Shown here: positions 1 to 7,975 of the stretch, one piece after another
Position numbering within the stretch: the stretch's first letter is position 1
How the letters are laid out: every line of letters starts with the position of its first letter
Assembly: GCA_963826035.1 (NCBI GenBank)
Contig: CAWGVZ010000003.1
Location: 558,001-622,000 of the forward strand
Length of the DNA: 64,000 bases
Source: Actinophytocola sp963826035
GTDB lineage: Bacteria; Actinomycetota; Actinomycetes; Mycobacteriales; Pseudonocardiaceae
Reading direction: 5' to 3'
Program-made: the position numbers and the translations under genes
Notes under the pieces: model-generated
What the model was told of the DNA's origin: nothing
Databases searched by the model: none
What the model saw: the letters and a program-made list of their open reading frames with translations, nothing else

Positions 1-544
1 CCAGCAGGAAACCGGGAAACCGGTATCCGAACCGGTGCAGCGCACGGGTGCCGCTGTGGAGCTGGTCGCCGCGGAGCCGGAAGCCGAAGGCGTTGGCCAG
101 CCGGTCGATCACGTTCCACACGAGGTCGACGTGCAGCGCCTCGCGCACGGCCGACGCCGGCACGTCGGTGATCTGGCCCACCTGGTCGGGAACCTGGGTG
201 GTGTCGAGGAAAGCGCGGACGGCACGCAGTTCGGGACGGGCCGAGTCGGGGTCGTCGGGGGTGATCTCACCCTGGCCGGCGATGCGGGTGAGCTCGGCGT
301 GGGAGTCGACGCAGAACGGGCACCGGTGCAGTTGCGCGGTGCGCATGGCGATGTACTCGCGTTCGCCGGCCGTCCAGTACGACGGTCCGCGCATGGCCGG
401 CACGGCGATCGCCAGCAGCGGGCGGGCGAAGAAGTCCGGTCGATACAGGAGGGTTCGGGGGACGTCGGGGGCGTCGCGGCCGGTCATGGCGAAGAACAGG
501 TGCGCCCGCAGACGGTGCCCGTTGTCGAGAATGGACAGTCTCAT
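1..544 (-). CDS. AhpD/carboxymuconolactone-decarboxylase-like protein, partial (C-terminus off the left edge)
   Basis: About 181 codons are visible from an ATG at 544, running off the left edge. A CPFC motif (CxxC) near residue 79, followed by VDSH, is the redox/active-site signature of the AhpD-like superfamily, whose members act as peroxidase reductants or decarboxylases. No signal peptide or membrane segment is seen, so it should be cytosolic. The ATG overlaps the preceding stop codon (ATGA), so it is translationally coupled to the reading frame upstream. CMD-type proteins are frequent partners of ECF sigma factors, which fits the sigma gene in the same transcript. The substrate is not evident. 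Confidence 0.8.
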   Translation of the reverse strand, partial: MRLSILDNGHRLRAHLFFAMTGRDAPDVPRTLLYRPDFFARPLLAIAVPAMRGPSYWTAGEREYIAMRTAQLHRCPFCVDSHAELTRIAGQGEITPDDPDSARPELRAVRAFLDTTQVPDQVGQITDVPASAVREALHVDLVWNVIDRLANAFGFRLRGDQLHSGTRALHRFGYRFPGFLL

Positions 545-768
545 GAGGACTCCGGAGTGTTGAGAGCCTGCAGCCGACCGGCCAGGAAACGCCGGTCCAC
601 GGCCGCCGCCTCGTCGGGACGACCGAGCCGGCGCAGCAGGTCCGCACGCGCCGCGTGGAACAGGTGATAGCGGTCGATGAGCGCGAGATCGGCGGCCGGC
701 CCGTCGGTCATGGCAAAGAACAGGCGCGCCCGCTGGCGGTGCCCGCTGTCGAAAATGGACAGTCTCAT
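541..768 (-). CDS. Chimeric 75-aa ORF: AhpD N-terminus fused to sigma-factor C-terminus
   Basis: The first about 20 residues (MRLSIFDSGHRQRARLFFAM) closely match the start of the AhpD-like gene just downstream. The rest (from TDGPAA to NTPESS) matches the C-terminal end of the ECF sigma factor just upstream. The join falls at a GCCATGAC-like stretch shared by both parents. Relative to the sigma factor, two short in-frame pieces are missing (five residues after LALI and about twelve after RRLGRPDEAAA). Both ends are ATGA overlaps. This looks like a tandem duplication of the sigma/AhpD junction that kept an open frame. Whether the peptide is made or does anything is unknown. Confidence 0.6.
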   Translation of the reverse strand: MRLSIFDSGHRQRARLFFAMTDGPAADLALIDRYHLFHAARADLLRRLGRPDEAAAVDRRFLAGRLQALNTPESS

Positions 769-2033
769 GAGGACTCCGGAGTGTTGAGAGCCTGCAGCCG
801 ACCGGCCAGGAAACGCCGATCCGCCGGAGTGGCCGCGAGCTCGTGAGCACGCCGATACGCGGCCGCCGCCTCCTCGGGCCGATCCAGCCGGCGCAGCAGG
901 TCCGCACGCGCCGCGTGGAACAGGTGATAGCGGTCGAGCCCGCCAATGCCCTCGATGAGCGCGAGACCCGCGGCCGGCCCGTCGGTCATGGCGACGGCGA
1001 CCGCGTGGTTGAGCGCCACCACCGGCGACGGCGTCATCGCGTGAAGTTCCTGGTACAGAGCCGCGATCCGCGGCCAGTCGGTCTCGCTCGCCGAGGCCGC
1101 CAGCGCGTGCAGGGCGGCGATGGACGCCTGCAGCTGGTACGGGCCGCTCCTGCCGAAACGCAGCGCCCGGTCGAGCAGGCCGACCGCCTCCGCGATCTCG
1201 GCACCGTTCCACCGTGTCCGGTCCTGGTCTTCGAGCAGCACCACCTCGCCGGCGGGAGTGTGGCGCGCATCGGCGCGCGAGTCGTGCAGCAGGAGCAGCG
1301 CCACCAGCGCGAGTGCCTCTGGTTCGTCGGGCATGAGGGTGGCGACCAGCCGGCCGAGCCGGATCGCCTCCTCGCGCAGCTGCTGGTGCTCCGGGAGGTC
1401 GACGCTCGTGGTGTAACCCCGGGTGAAGATCAGGTAGATGACCGCCAGCACGCCCGCCAGCCGCTCGGGAAGCAGGTGATCGGCCGGCACCGTGAGGGAG
1501 ATGCCCGCGTCGCGGATCTTCCGCTTCGCCCGCACGAGCCGCTGCGCCAGCGTCGCCTCCGCCACCAGAAGAACGCGGGCGATCTGACCGGCCGTCAGGC
1601 CGACGACCGCGTTGAGCGTCAGTGCGACCCGCGCCTCCTGCGCCAGGGCCGGGTGGCAGCAGGTGAAGATCAGGCTGAGCCGCTCGTCACCGACGCTGAC
1701 CAGGCGACTCTCGTCGAAGTCGATCATCGGCTCATCCCGTGCCGCCCGCTCCTGTTTCGCCCTGCCGATCCGGGCCCGGCGCAGCCGATCGATCGCCTGG
1801 TTCCTGGCGACCGTGAGCAACCACGCGACCGGGTCGTCCGGCACGGTGTCCGACCAGCGGCGCAGCGCCAACGCGCACGCGTCCTGCAGCGCGTCCTCGG
1901 CGAGTTCGAAGTCGTCGAGCACGTGGACGAGCGCGGCGAGCATGCGCGCCCGGTGCTCGCGGAAAACGCTCTCCACGGCCACCGCGGGCGTGCGGTCAGT
2001 CAGCGCTGGCCGCCGAGACCGGTGCTGGTGCAT
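765..2033 (-). CDS. ECF sigma factor with C-terminal TPR-like extension (ECF42 type)
   Basis: A 422-residue protein directing RNA polymerase to a regulon. Region 2 lies at about residues 22-90 (VFREHRARMLAAL, then AEDALQDAC) and region 4 at about 120-180 (LSLIFTCCHPAL, TAGQIARVLLVAEATLAQRL). A long helical repeat extension fills about 185-422, much longer than a minimal ECF. This layout plus an adjacent DGPF/YciI gene is the hallmark of the ECF42 group, which lacks an anti-sigma factor and uses its C-terminal domain for control. The ATG at 2033 lies 38 bases inside the upstream YciI gene; a GTG a few codons later is also possible. Its last part is duplicated downstream. Confidence 0.85.
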   Translation of the reverse strand: MHQHRSRRPALTDRTPAVAVESVFREHRARMLAALVHVLDDFELAEDALQDACALALRRWSDTVPDDPVAWLLTVARNQAIDRLRRARIGRAKQERAARDEPMIDFDESRLVSVGDERLSLIFTCCHPALAQEARVALTLNAVVGLTAGQIARVLLVAEATLAQRLVRAKRKIRDAGISLTVPADHLLPERLAGVLAVIYLIFTRGYTTSVDLPEHQQLREEAIRLGRLVATLMPDEPEALALVALLLLHDSRADARHTPAGEVVLLEDQDRTRWNGAEIAEAVGLLDRALRFGRSGPYQLQASIAALHALAASASETDWPRIAALYQELHAMTPSPVVALNHAVAVAMTDGPAAGLALIEGIGGLDRYHLFHAARADLLRRLDRPEEAAAAYRRAHELAATPADRRFLAGRLQALNTPESS

Positions 2034-2385
2034 TGTCGACGCCCGGGATCCGCACGAGCGGGCGGACCTCGATCGAGCCCACTTCGGCCATCGGGCACAG
2101 GGCGGCGAGTTCCAGCGCCTCGTCCAGGTCTCGGCAGTCGAGGACGTAGTAGCCGCCGAGGTGCTCGTGGGTTTCCACGAACGGCCCGTCGGAAATCATG
2201 GTCCGACCGTCCCGGACGCTCACGGTCGTGGCCGTGTGCTCCCCCTGCACCGCATCGCCGCCCATCAGTACGCCGCGCCGCCGGCATTCGTCAGCGAACG
2301 CGTTCACCCTGGTCAGCGCCTCGGTGAAACCGGGATCCGTCGGTTCCGGACGATCACAGTTGTAGATCAGCAACAGGTATTTCAC
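1996..2385 (-). CDS. YciI/DGPF-domain protein
   Basis: A 129-residue protein starting MKYLLLIYN with the diagnostic DGPF motif followed by VETHEHLGGYY and a conserved DLDEALE helix. YciI-fold proteins are small dimeric ferredoxin-like proteins; DGPF members almost always accompany ECF42 sigma factors, but their reaction is unsettled. It is the first gene of a minus-strand operon and overlaps the sigma gene, so the two are probably co-translated. No signal peptide. The family call is firm; function is not. Confidence 0.88.
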   Translation of the reverse strand: MKYLLLIYNCDRPEPTDPGFTEALTRVNAFADECRRRGVLMGGDAVQGEHTATTVSVRDGRTMISDGPFVETHEHLGGYYVLDCRDLDEALELAALCPMAEVGSIEVRPLVRIPGVDNAPAPVSAASAD

Positions 2386-2540
2386 GTGTCCTCCATCATC
2401 CGTACTCGGAGTGACTCGGGTGAAGACGAACGGCTTCAGCCGAACTCGACACCCTTCTCCGTGATTCCTACCGGATGGCTGTCGAGTTCGCGCCGTCCCG
2501 ATCGTCCTTGGCCGGGTAGCTCACCAAGGAAGGGAAGCTG

Positions 2541-3131
2541 ATGAACACGACCATGGAGCTGTACCTGCGTGCGCAGGACGGGTTGGAGGCCGTGCTGGCC
2601 GAGGTGCCGGCCGATCGCTGGGACGAGCCGTCCGCGTGTACGGAGTGGACGGTCCGCGACGTCGCGGGGCACCTGATCTGGGGACAGCACCGGCTGCGGA
2701 CGTGGGCGACCGGCGAGGCGTACGACGAGCCGGCCGGCGCCCCGGGTGCACCGACACCGCGGGTGCTTACCGGGGACGACCCCGTGGCCACCTGGCGGGC
2801 GGCCCGTGCGGCGTCGGTGCCGACGTTGACCGAGGAGGCGTTGGCCAGGATCACGTCCATCACCGGGATCGGCGACGTTCCGCTGGCCGCCGTGGTGACG
2901 CTGCTGACCACCGACCTCGTGGCGCACACGTGGGACATCGGACACCCGCTGGGAATCGACGTCCGGATCGACCCCGAGTTGGTGGCCGTGGCGTTCGAGT
3001 GGGGACGCGCGAATGTCGTGCGCCGGCCCGGGTTCTTCGGTCCGGAACAGCCGCCGCCCGCTGGCGCCGACGAGCAGGCCCGCATGCTCGCCTTCCTCGG
3101 CCGCACAGCCGCGCGAACGACCACCGTCTGA
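2541..3131 (+). CDS. DinB-fold / mycothiol maleylpyruvate isomerase-type protein (TIGR03086-like)
   Basis: A 196-residue cytosolic protein. CTEWTVRDVAGHL near residues 32-44 is the typical N-terminal motif of the MDMPI/DinB_2 four-helix bundle, with His supplied by GHL and later by LVAHTWDI (about residue 134). These proteins bind a divalent metal and many act as mycothiol-dependent transferases or isomerases, which suits an actinomycete. An AGGAAGGGAAG stretch precedes the ATG. A strong hairpin follows the stop, so it is probably monocistronic. The substrate is unknown. Confidence 0.8.
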   Translation: MNTTMELYLRAQDGLEAVLAEVPADRWDEPSACTEWTVRDVAGHLIWGQHRLRTWATGEAYDEPAGAPGAPTPRVLTGDDPVATWRAARAASVPTLTEEALARITSITGIGDVPLAAVVTLLTTDLVAHTWDIGHPLGIDVRIDPELVAVAFEWGRANVVRRPGFFGPEQPPPAGADEQARMLAFLGRTAARTTTV

Positions 3132-3138
3132 GCCACGT

Positions 3139-3169
3139 CCGGTGGCGGATGTCCGGCATCCGCCACCGG
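3139..3169 (+). terminator. Intrinsic terminator-like hairpin
   Basis: A perfect 13-bp stem (CCGGTGGCGGATG / CATCCGCCACCGG) with a 5-nt loop, eight bases after the DinB-fold stop codon. There is no clear T tract, as is usual in high-GC actinomycetes. An upstream in-frame ATG for the next gene falls inside this stem and is unlikely to be its start. Confidence 0.65.
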
Positions 3170-3182
3170 GAAGACCGTGGGC

Positions 3183-3720
3183 ATGGAGTTTTCTGCTACC
3201 ACCGCGATCGGCCCGGCTCCGTGGCGCTGCGCGACGAGCTGCTCGACGAGCACTGGTCCTACATGGACCGGTACGCGGCCGAGCTGATCGCCCGCGGGCC
3301 GACCCTCGACGGCGACACGCCCACCGGCAGCGTGCACGTCGTCGACCTGCCGGATCCCGCGGCGGCCCGCGCGTTCGCCTTCGACGAGCCCAACTACCGG
3401 GCCGGCGTGTACCGGGACGTGCTGCTACGCCGGTGGCGCAACACGCTGGGGCGCACCATGTGGGACTTCCCCGGTGGCCGGACCGGCGGCAACAGGTATC
3501 TGGTGCTCGGCCTCGGCGCGGGGCAGGCAGCGATCTCACCGCGCCGCGCTGGGACGAGCTGATCGCGTACGGGCCGCTGCTGTCCGACGACGGCACCACC
3601 TGGCTGGGCACGGCGGCGCTGGTCCGGGCGCCGGATCCGGATACGGCACGCGCCGTCCTGACGCCGGACCGGTACGCCGAGATCGAGGTCCACGACTGGC
3701 AGTTCGGCGGACGACCGTGA
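3183..3720 (+). pseudogene. YciI-family protein disrupted by two frameshifts
   Basis: The encoded sequence reads as a long YciI-like protein (about 178 aa) only if the frame changes twice. The natural ATG at 3183 gives M-E-F and then leaves frame in a run of four Ts, where five would restore F-F-C-Y-H. The body (YHRDRPGS, HWSYMDRY, MWDFPGGRTGGN) is in a second frame. At about 3532 another base is missing before LTAPRWDELIAYGPL, and the end (EVHDWQFGGRP) is in a third frame. Both lesions are single-base losses. The product would be a two-half YciI protein of unknown reaction. This is either a dead gene or two base-call errors. Confidence 0.7.
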
Positions 3721-3746
3721 GTGGTCTTGTGGGTTCACTGGGACCA

Positions 3747-4406
3747 CTAACCCACGGCTTGAGCGAGCAGACCGTCCACAAAGGCGCGGAGACCCTGGAG
3801 GTAGTGGTCCTGCTGGGCCACCTCCGCCCACCGCGACGCGACCGCCGCCAGACCAGGCATCCGGGCCGGGTCGGCGTTGTAGAACGCGGAGTCGGGGTCG
3901 ATGGGCAGTTCGCCTTCCGCCCAGCGGCGGGCGGTGCGGGCGCGGACGAGGATCTCGCCGGCCGTGTAGTACCAGATGTTGCGGAAGACCTGGATCGCCT
4001 GGTCGGGTGTGCAGCCGTGGTCGATCGCGCCGGCCACCATGGTGTCCACCAGCGACAGGGCCGATTCGCCGACCCGGACGATGAAACCGTCGGTGGTCAC
4101 CACCTCCGCGATCCACGGCCACGCGGCGAGCGCGTCGTGGAACGCCATGGCCGCCGCGATGATGCGCTCCCGCGGCTCGCTGGGCAGGTCGAAGTGCGGC
4201 ATCTGCTCCGCGTACTCGGTGACCAGCAGAACCTGCAGGTCCTCCTTGTCCCGGACGTGGTGGTACAGGGTGGTCGGCCCGATGCCGACTTCGGCGGCCA
4301 GCCTGCGGATGGTCAGTTTCTCCCAGCCGTCCCGTTCGATGAGCTCACGCGCGGCCGCGAGGATCTGCGCGCGGGACGTCACGGGTGGGCGGCCGGTTCG
4401 GGACAC
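3747..4406 (-). CDS. TetR-family transcriptional repressor
   Basis: A 219-residue regulator. The N-terminal helix-turn-helix spans about residues 10-55 (ILAAARELIERDG, LTIRRLAAEVGIGPTTLYHHV), followed by an all-helical ligand domain. The start chosen is a GTG at 4406; upstream sequence in this frame is antisense to the ABC gene. It is divergent from the ABC transporter gene with 66 bp between starts, so it probably represses both itself and the transporter. The inducer is unknown, possibly a substrate of the pump. Confidence 0.87.
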   Translation of the reverse strand: MSRTGRPPVTSRAQILAAARELIERDGWEKLTIRRLAAEVGIGPTTLYHHVRDKEDLQVLLVTEYAEQMPHFDLPSEPRERIIAAAMAFHDALAAWPWIAEVVTTDGFIVRVGESALSLVDTMVAGAIDHGCTPDQAIQVFRNIWYYTAGEILVRARTARRWAEGELPIDPDSAFYNADPARMPGLAAVASRWAEVAQQDHYLQGLRAFVDGLLAQAVG

Positions 4407-4472
4407 CGCTCCATCATGCTGCCCCGCCGCGGAACCGTCGACAGCGGGCGGATCGGGTGCTACTTTCGGAAC

Positions 4473-6242
4473 ATGTTCGATAAGTCGCTCGAAGTTGGTC
4501 TCGGAGAGTTGCTGCGCCCTGTCCGGCGCCGGCTGGGCACGGCGATCGCACTGCAGGCCGTCGGGGCGGTGGTCGCCGTGGTGCCGTTCGCCGCGGTGGC
4601 CGAACTGGCCCGAGTCCTGCTGGCGAACGGCCCGGTCGACGAGGGCCGGGCCTGGACGATCGCCGTGGTGGCGGCCGGCGCACTGATGGTGTGGCTGCTG
4701 CTGACCGGAGTTGCGGGAGCGCTCTCCCACTACGCGGATCTGGACTTCCAGCTGTCCGTGCGGCGGCGGCTGGTCGACCGGCTCGGCCGGGTTCCGCTGG
4801 GATGGTTCACCGACCGGGGCGCGGGCGGAATCGGGAAAGCGGTCCAGCACGACGTGGACACGATGCACCACCTGGTCGCGCACGCGCTGCTGAACCTCAC
4901 GTCGAGCACGGTCACACCGTTGGTGACGCTCGCCTACCTGTTCTGGGTGGGCTGGCGGATGACGCTCATCCTGCTGATCCCGATCGTCATCGGCATCGCG
5001 CTGTTCATCCGGCTGGCGAAGACCATGGACTCGCAGACGGCCGCCTTCGACGACGCGCAGCAGCGCATCGTCAGCAGGGTGGTCGAGTTCGTCGAGGGCA
5101 TCGCCGTGGTGAAGATGTTCGGGCAGGCCAGGCGTGCGCACCGGCAGTACGGACGGGCGGCCGACGACTTCGCGAAGTTCTTCCTCGCATGGGTTTCGAA
5201 GGGCTACCGGGCGACCGCGGCCTCGGAGTTGGCGCTGAGCCCGATCAGCGTGCTGCTGACCGTCTTGGTCGGTGGAACGGCCATGGTCTCCACCGGGCAC
5301 CTGGCCGCGCTCGACCTGCTGCCGTTCGCGATCCTCGGGCTCGGCCTGGCGGGACCCATGCAGGCGCTGCACTTCTACGGCCATGACGTGGAGAAGGCGA
5401 GCGCGGCGGCCAAGCGGGTGGGTGCGCTGCTGGCGGCGCCGGAACTGGCGGTGCCCACCCACCCGCGCCGCCCGGAGGTCAGCGACGGTGTCCGGGTGGA
5501 ACTGTCCGGAGTGGAGTTCGCCTACGACGCGGACCGGCCGGTGTTGAGCGACATCGATCTGGTTCTCGAGCCGGGCACCGTGACCGCGTTGGTCGGGACG
5601 TCGGGCTCGGGCAAGACGACCCTGGCGAAGCTGTTGCCACGGTTCCTCGACCCGACGGCGGGCACCGTCGCGATCGGCGGCGTCGATCTGCGCGACATAG
5701 CTCCCGACCAGCTGTACCGGCTGGTGTCGTTCGTCCTGCAGGACGTTCAGCTGCTGGACGCCAGCGTGCGGGACAACATCCGGCTCGCCGATCCCGGCGC
5801 GGGCGAGGAAACGGTGCGCCGCGCGGCACGGGCGGCGGCCATCGACGAGCGCATCGACGCACTGCCCCACGGCTACGACTCGGTGGTGGGCCGGGATGTC
5901 CGCTTCTCCGGCGGTGAGGCGCAACGGCTGTCCATCGCCAGGGCGATCCTCGCGGACACGCCGATCGTGGTGCTCGACGAGGCGACCGCACATGCCGACG
6001 CCGAGTCGGCGGCGCTGATCCAGGAAGCGCTCTCCGAACTGGCGGCCGGGCGGACGGTGCTCGTCATCGCGCACCGGCTGGCCTCGGTGGTCGGCGCCGA
6101 CCGGATCGTGGTGCTCGAACAGGGCCGGATGGTCGAACAGGGGACACACGAGGACCTGCTCGACGCGGATGGCAGGTATGCGCGGCTGTGGCGGCTTCAG
6201 GACCAGGCCGGCCTCGGCGCGGCGACGGAGGGAACACGATGA
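4473..6242 (+). CDS. ABC transporter, fused permease-ATPase, first subunit (IrtA/IrtB-like)
   Basis: A 589-residue half-transporter. A six-helix transmembrane domain covers about residues 15-320 and an ATPase domain about 345-580. The Walker A (GTSGSGKTT) lies near residue 374, the signature FSGGEAQR near 477 and Walker B (VVLDEAT) near 500, followed by HADAES rather than the usual ALDAES. That variant and FSGGEAQ are typical of the YbtPQ/IrtAB branch of exporter-fold transporters that handle siderophores. It forms a coupled operon with the next gene (ATGA overlap) and probably a heterodimer with its product. Substrate and direction are inferred only. Confidence 0.85.
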   Translation: MFDKSLEVGLGELLRPVRRRLGTAIALQAVGAVVAVVPFAAVAELARVLLANGPVDEGRAWTIAVVAAGALMVWLLLTGVAGALSHYADLDFQLSVRRRLVDRLGRVPLGWFTDRGAGGIGKAVQHDVDTMHHLVAHALLNLTSSTVTPLVTLAYLFWVGWRMTLILLIPIVIGIALFIRLAKTMDSQTAAFDDAQQRIVSRVVEFVEGIAVVKMFGQARRAHRQYGRAADDFAKFFLAWVSKGYRATAASELALSPISVLLTVLVGGTAMVSTGHLAALDLLPFAILGLGLAGPMQALHFYGHDVEKASAAAKRVGALLAAPELAVPTHPRRPEVSDGVRVELSGVEFAYDADRPVLSDIDLVLEPGTVTALVGTSGSGKTTLAKLLPRFLDPTAGTVAIGGVDLRDIAPDQLYRLVSFVLQDVQLLDASVRDNIRLADPGAGEETVRRAARAAAIDERIDALPHGYDSVVGRDVRFSGGEAQRLSIARAILADTPIVVLDEATAHADAESAALIQEALSELAAGRTVLVIAHRLASVVGADRIVVLEQGRMVEQGTHEDLLDADGRYARLWRLQDQAGLGAATEGTR

Positions 6243-7975
6243 TTCGTCGACTGTTCACCGCACTCGGCGCGGAGCACGACCGCGCGCTGCGCCGGCTGCT
6301 CGGCCGGTTCACGGTCGCGGCGCTGCTGCAAGGGATCGCGTTCGTCCTGTTGGTGCCGGCCCTGCGCGAACTGCTGGGCGGCCAACCGGAACGGGCCTGG
6401 CCTTGGGTGATCGCGCTCTCCGTGCTGTGGATCGGCTATGCGGCGACCTCCTATCCGGCGACGCTCGCCGGTTTCCGCACCGGCGCCAACCTGAGCCGGG
6501 ACCTGCACCACCGGATCGGTGACAAGGTCGCGCAGCTGCCGCTGTCCTGGTTCACCAGCGATCGGGTCGGCGGCCTCGGCCGCCTGGCCGCGCAACGCGT
6601 GATCGACATCATGGGGGTGCCGGCGCACCTGTTGCGGCAGTTGGTAGATGCGACTGTCACGCCGCTGGTCGTGGTGGCGGCCATGGTCCTGTTCGACTGG
6701 CGGCTGGCGTTCGCGATGGCCGTCGCGGCCGTGGCGGTGGCCGTCGTGTATCGAGTGGCCGGCCGTGGCATGCAGGCGGTCGACCGGGAGGCGGACCGCA
6801 TCCACGCCGACGCCGCCGGGCGGATCGTGGAGTTCGCCCGCGCCCAGCCGGTCCTGCGCGCCTTCGGCCGCACGGTGGCCGGGCACACGGCACTCGATGA
6901 CGCGCTCGCCGCACAGCACGGAGCCGGTCGCCGGATGCTGCGCGCCGGGCTTCCCGGCATCGTCGGGCTCGGCTTCATCGCGCAGGCGGCGTTCATCGTG
7001 CTGCTGGCCATGGGCACCTACCTGACGCTCGACGGCTCGCTCGGGCCGGCCGAACTGATCGCGCTGCTCGTGCTCTCGGCCAGGTTCGTCGAACCGATCA
7101 TGCTGACCGCCGAACTCGGTGGCGCCATGCGGATCGCCGAGAACGCCCTGATCGAGATCAACGCACTGCTCGCCACCGAGACACTGCCCGAACCGGCGGT
7201 GGCACGGCGGGCGGACGGCGCCGACATCGACCTCGACGACGTGCACTTCGGCTATGACGGCTCTCCAGTACTGGACGGACTGTCCATGCGGGTGCCGCAG
7301 GGCCGGATGACCGCGCTGGTCGGCCCGTCCGGCGCGGGCAAGACGACCGTGATCAAGTTGATGGCGCGGTTCTTCGATCCCGACGCCGGCACCGTGCGGG
7401 TGGGCGGGGTGGACGTTCGCGAGCTGGGGACCGAGGACCTGACGTCGCTCGTCGCCGTGGTCTTCCAGGACGTCTACCTGTTCGACGGAACCGTGCTCGA
7501 CAACGTGCGGGTCGGCCGGCCCGACGCGACCGACGAGGAGGTCTACGCCGCCGCTCGCACCGCACGGGTCGACACGATCGCCGACCGCCTGCCGGGCGGC
7601 TGGGCGGCACCGGTCGGCGAAGGCGGCAGCCGTCTGTCCGGCGGTGAGCGGCAACGCATCTCCATCGCCCGCGCTCTGCTGAAGAACACCCCGATCGTGC
7701 TGTTCGACGAGGCGACCGCAGCGCTGGACGCGGAGAACGAGCACGTCCTGCTCGAGGCGATGGCCGCCCTGGCACGGGATCGCACGGTGCTGGTGATCGC
7801 GCACCGGCTGCACACGTTGCGCGGCGCCGACCACATCGTCGTCCTCGACCAGGGACGTGCGGTGGAAGCGGGCGTCCACCACGAGTTGCTGGCCCGCGAC
7901 GGCCGATATGCCCACTACTGGCGGGAACGCAACCGCGCGCAAGGTTGGCGGCTCCGGGAACGGAGTCCGCGATGA
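6239..7975 (+). CDS. ABC transporter, fused permease-ATPase, second subunit
   Basis: A 578-residue partner of the preceding half-transporter. A six-helix membrane domain spans about residues 20-310 and the ATPase about 335-570. Motifs are GPSGAGKTT (Walker A, near 362), LSGGERQR (signature) and IVLFDEATAALDAE (Walker B with canonical D-loop). The start ATG overlaps the previous stop (ATGA). With the TetR regulator and the downstream MFS pump it forms one transport operon. The two ATPases differ at the D-loop, suggesting an asymmetric heterodimer. Confidence 0.86.
   Translation: MIRRLFTALGAEHDRALRRLLGRFTVAALLQGIAFVLLVPALRELLGGQPERAWPWVIALSVLWIGYAATSYPATLAGFRTGANLSRDLHHRIGDKVAQLPLSWFTSDRVGGLGRLAAQRVIDIMGVPAHLLRQLVDATVTPLVVVAAMVLFDWRLAFAMAVAAVAVAVVYRVAGRGMQAVDREADRIHADAAGRIVEFARAQPVLRAFGRTVAGHTALDDALAAQHGAGRRMLRAGLPGIVGLGFIAQAAFIVLLAMGTYLTLDGSLGPAELIALLVLSARFVEPIMLTAELGGAMRIAENALIEINALLATETLPEPAVARRADGADIDLDDVHFGYDGSPVLDGLSMRVPQGRMTALVGPSGAGKTTVIKLMARFFDPDAGTVRVGGVDVRELGTEDLTSLVAVVFQDVYLFDGTVLDNVRVGRPDATDEEVYAAARTARVDTIADRLPGGWAAPVGEGGSRLSGGERQRISIARALLKNTPIVLFDEATAALDAENEHVLLEAMAALARDRTVLVIAHRLHTLRGADHIVVLDQGRAVEAGVHHELLARDGRYAHYWRERNRAQGWRLRERSPR

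Noticed and set aside
3149..3182. Upstream ATG giving an N-terminal extension (MSGIRH) to the YciI protein
   Set aside because: It lies inside the terminator stem of the previous gene; the natural start is the ATG at 3183.
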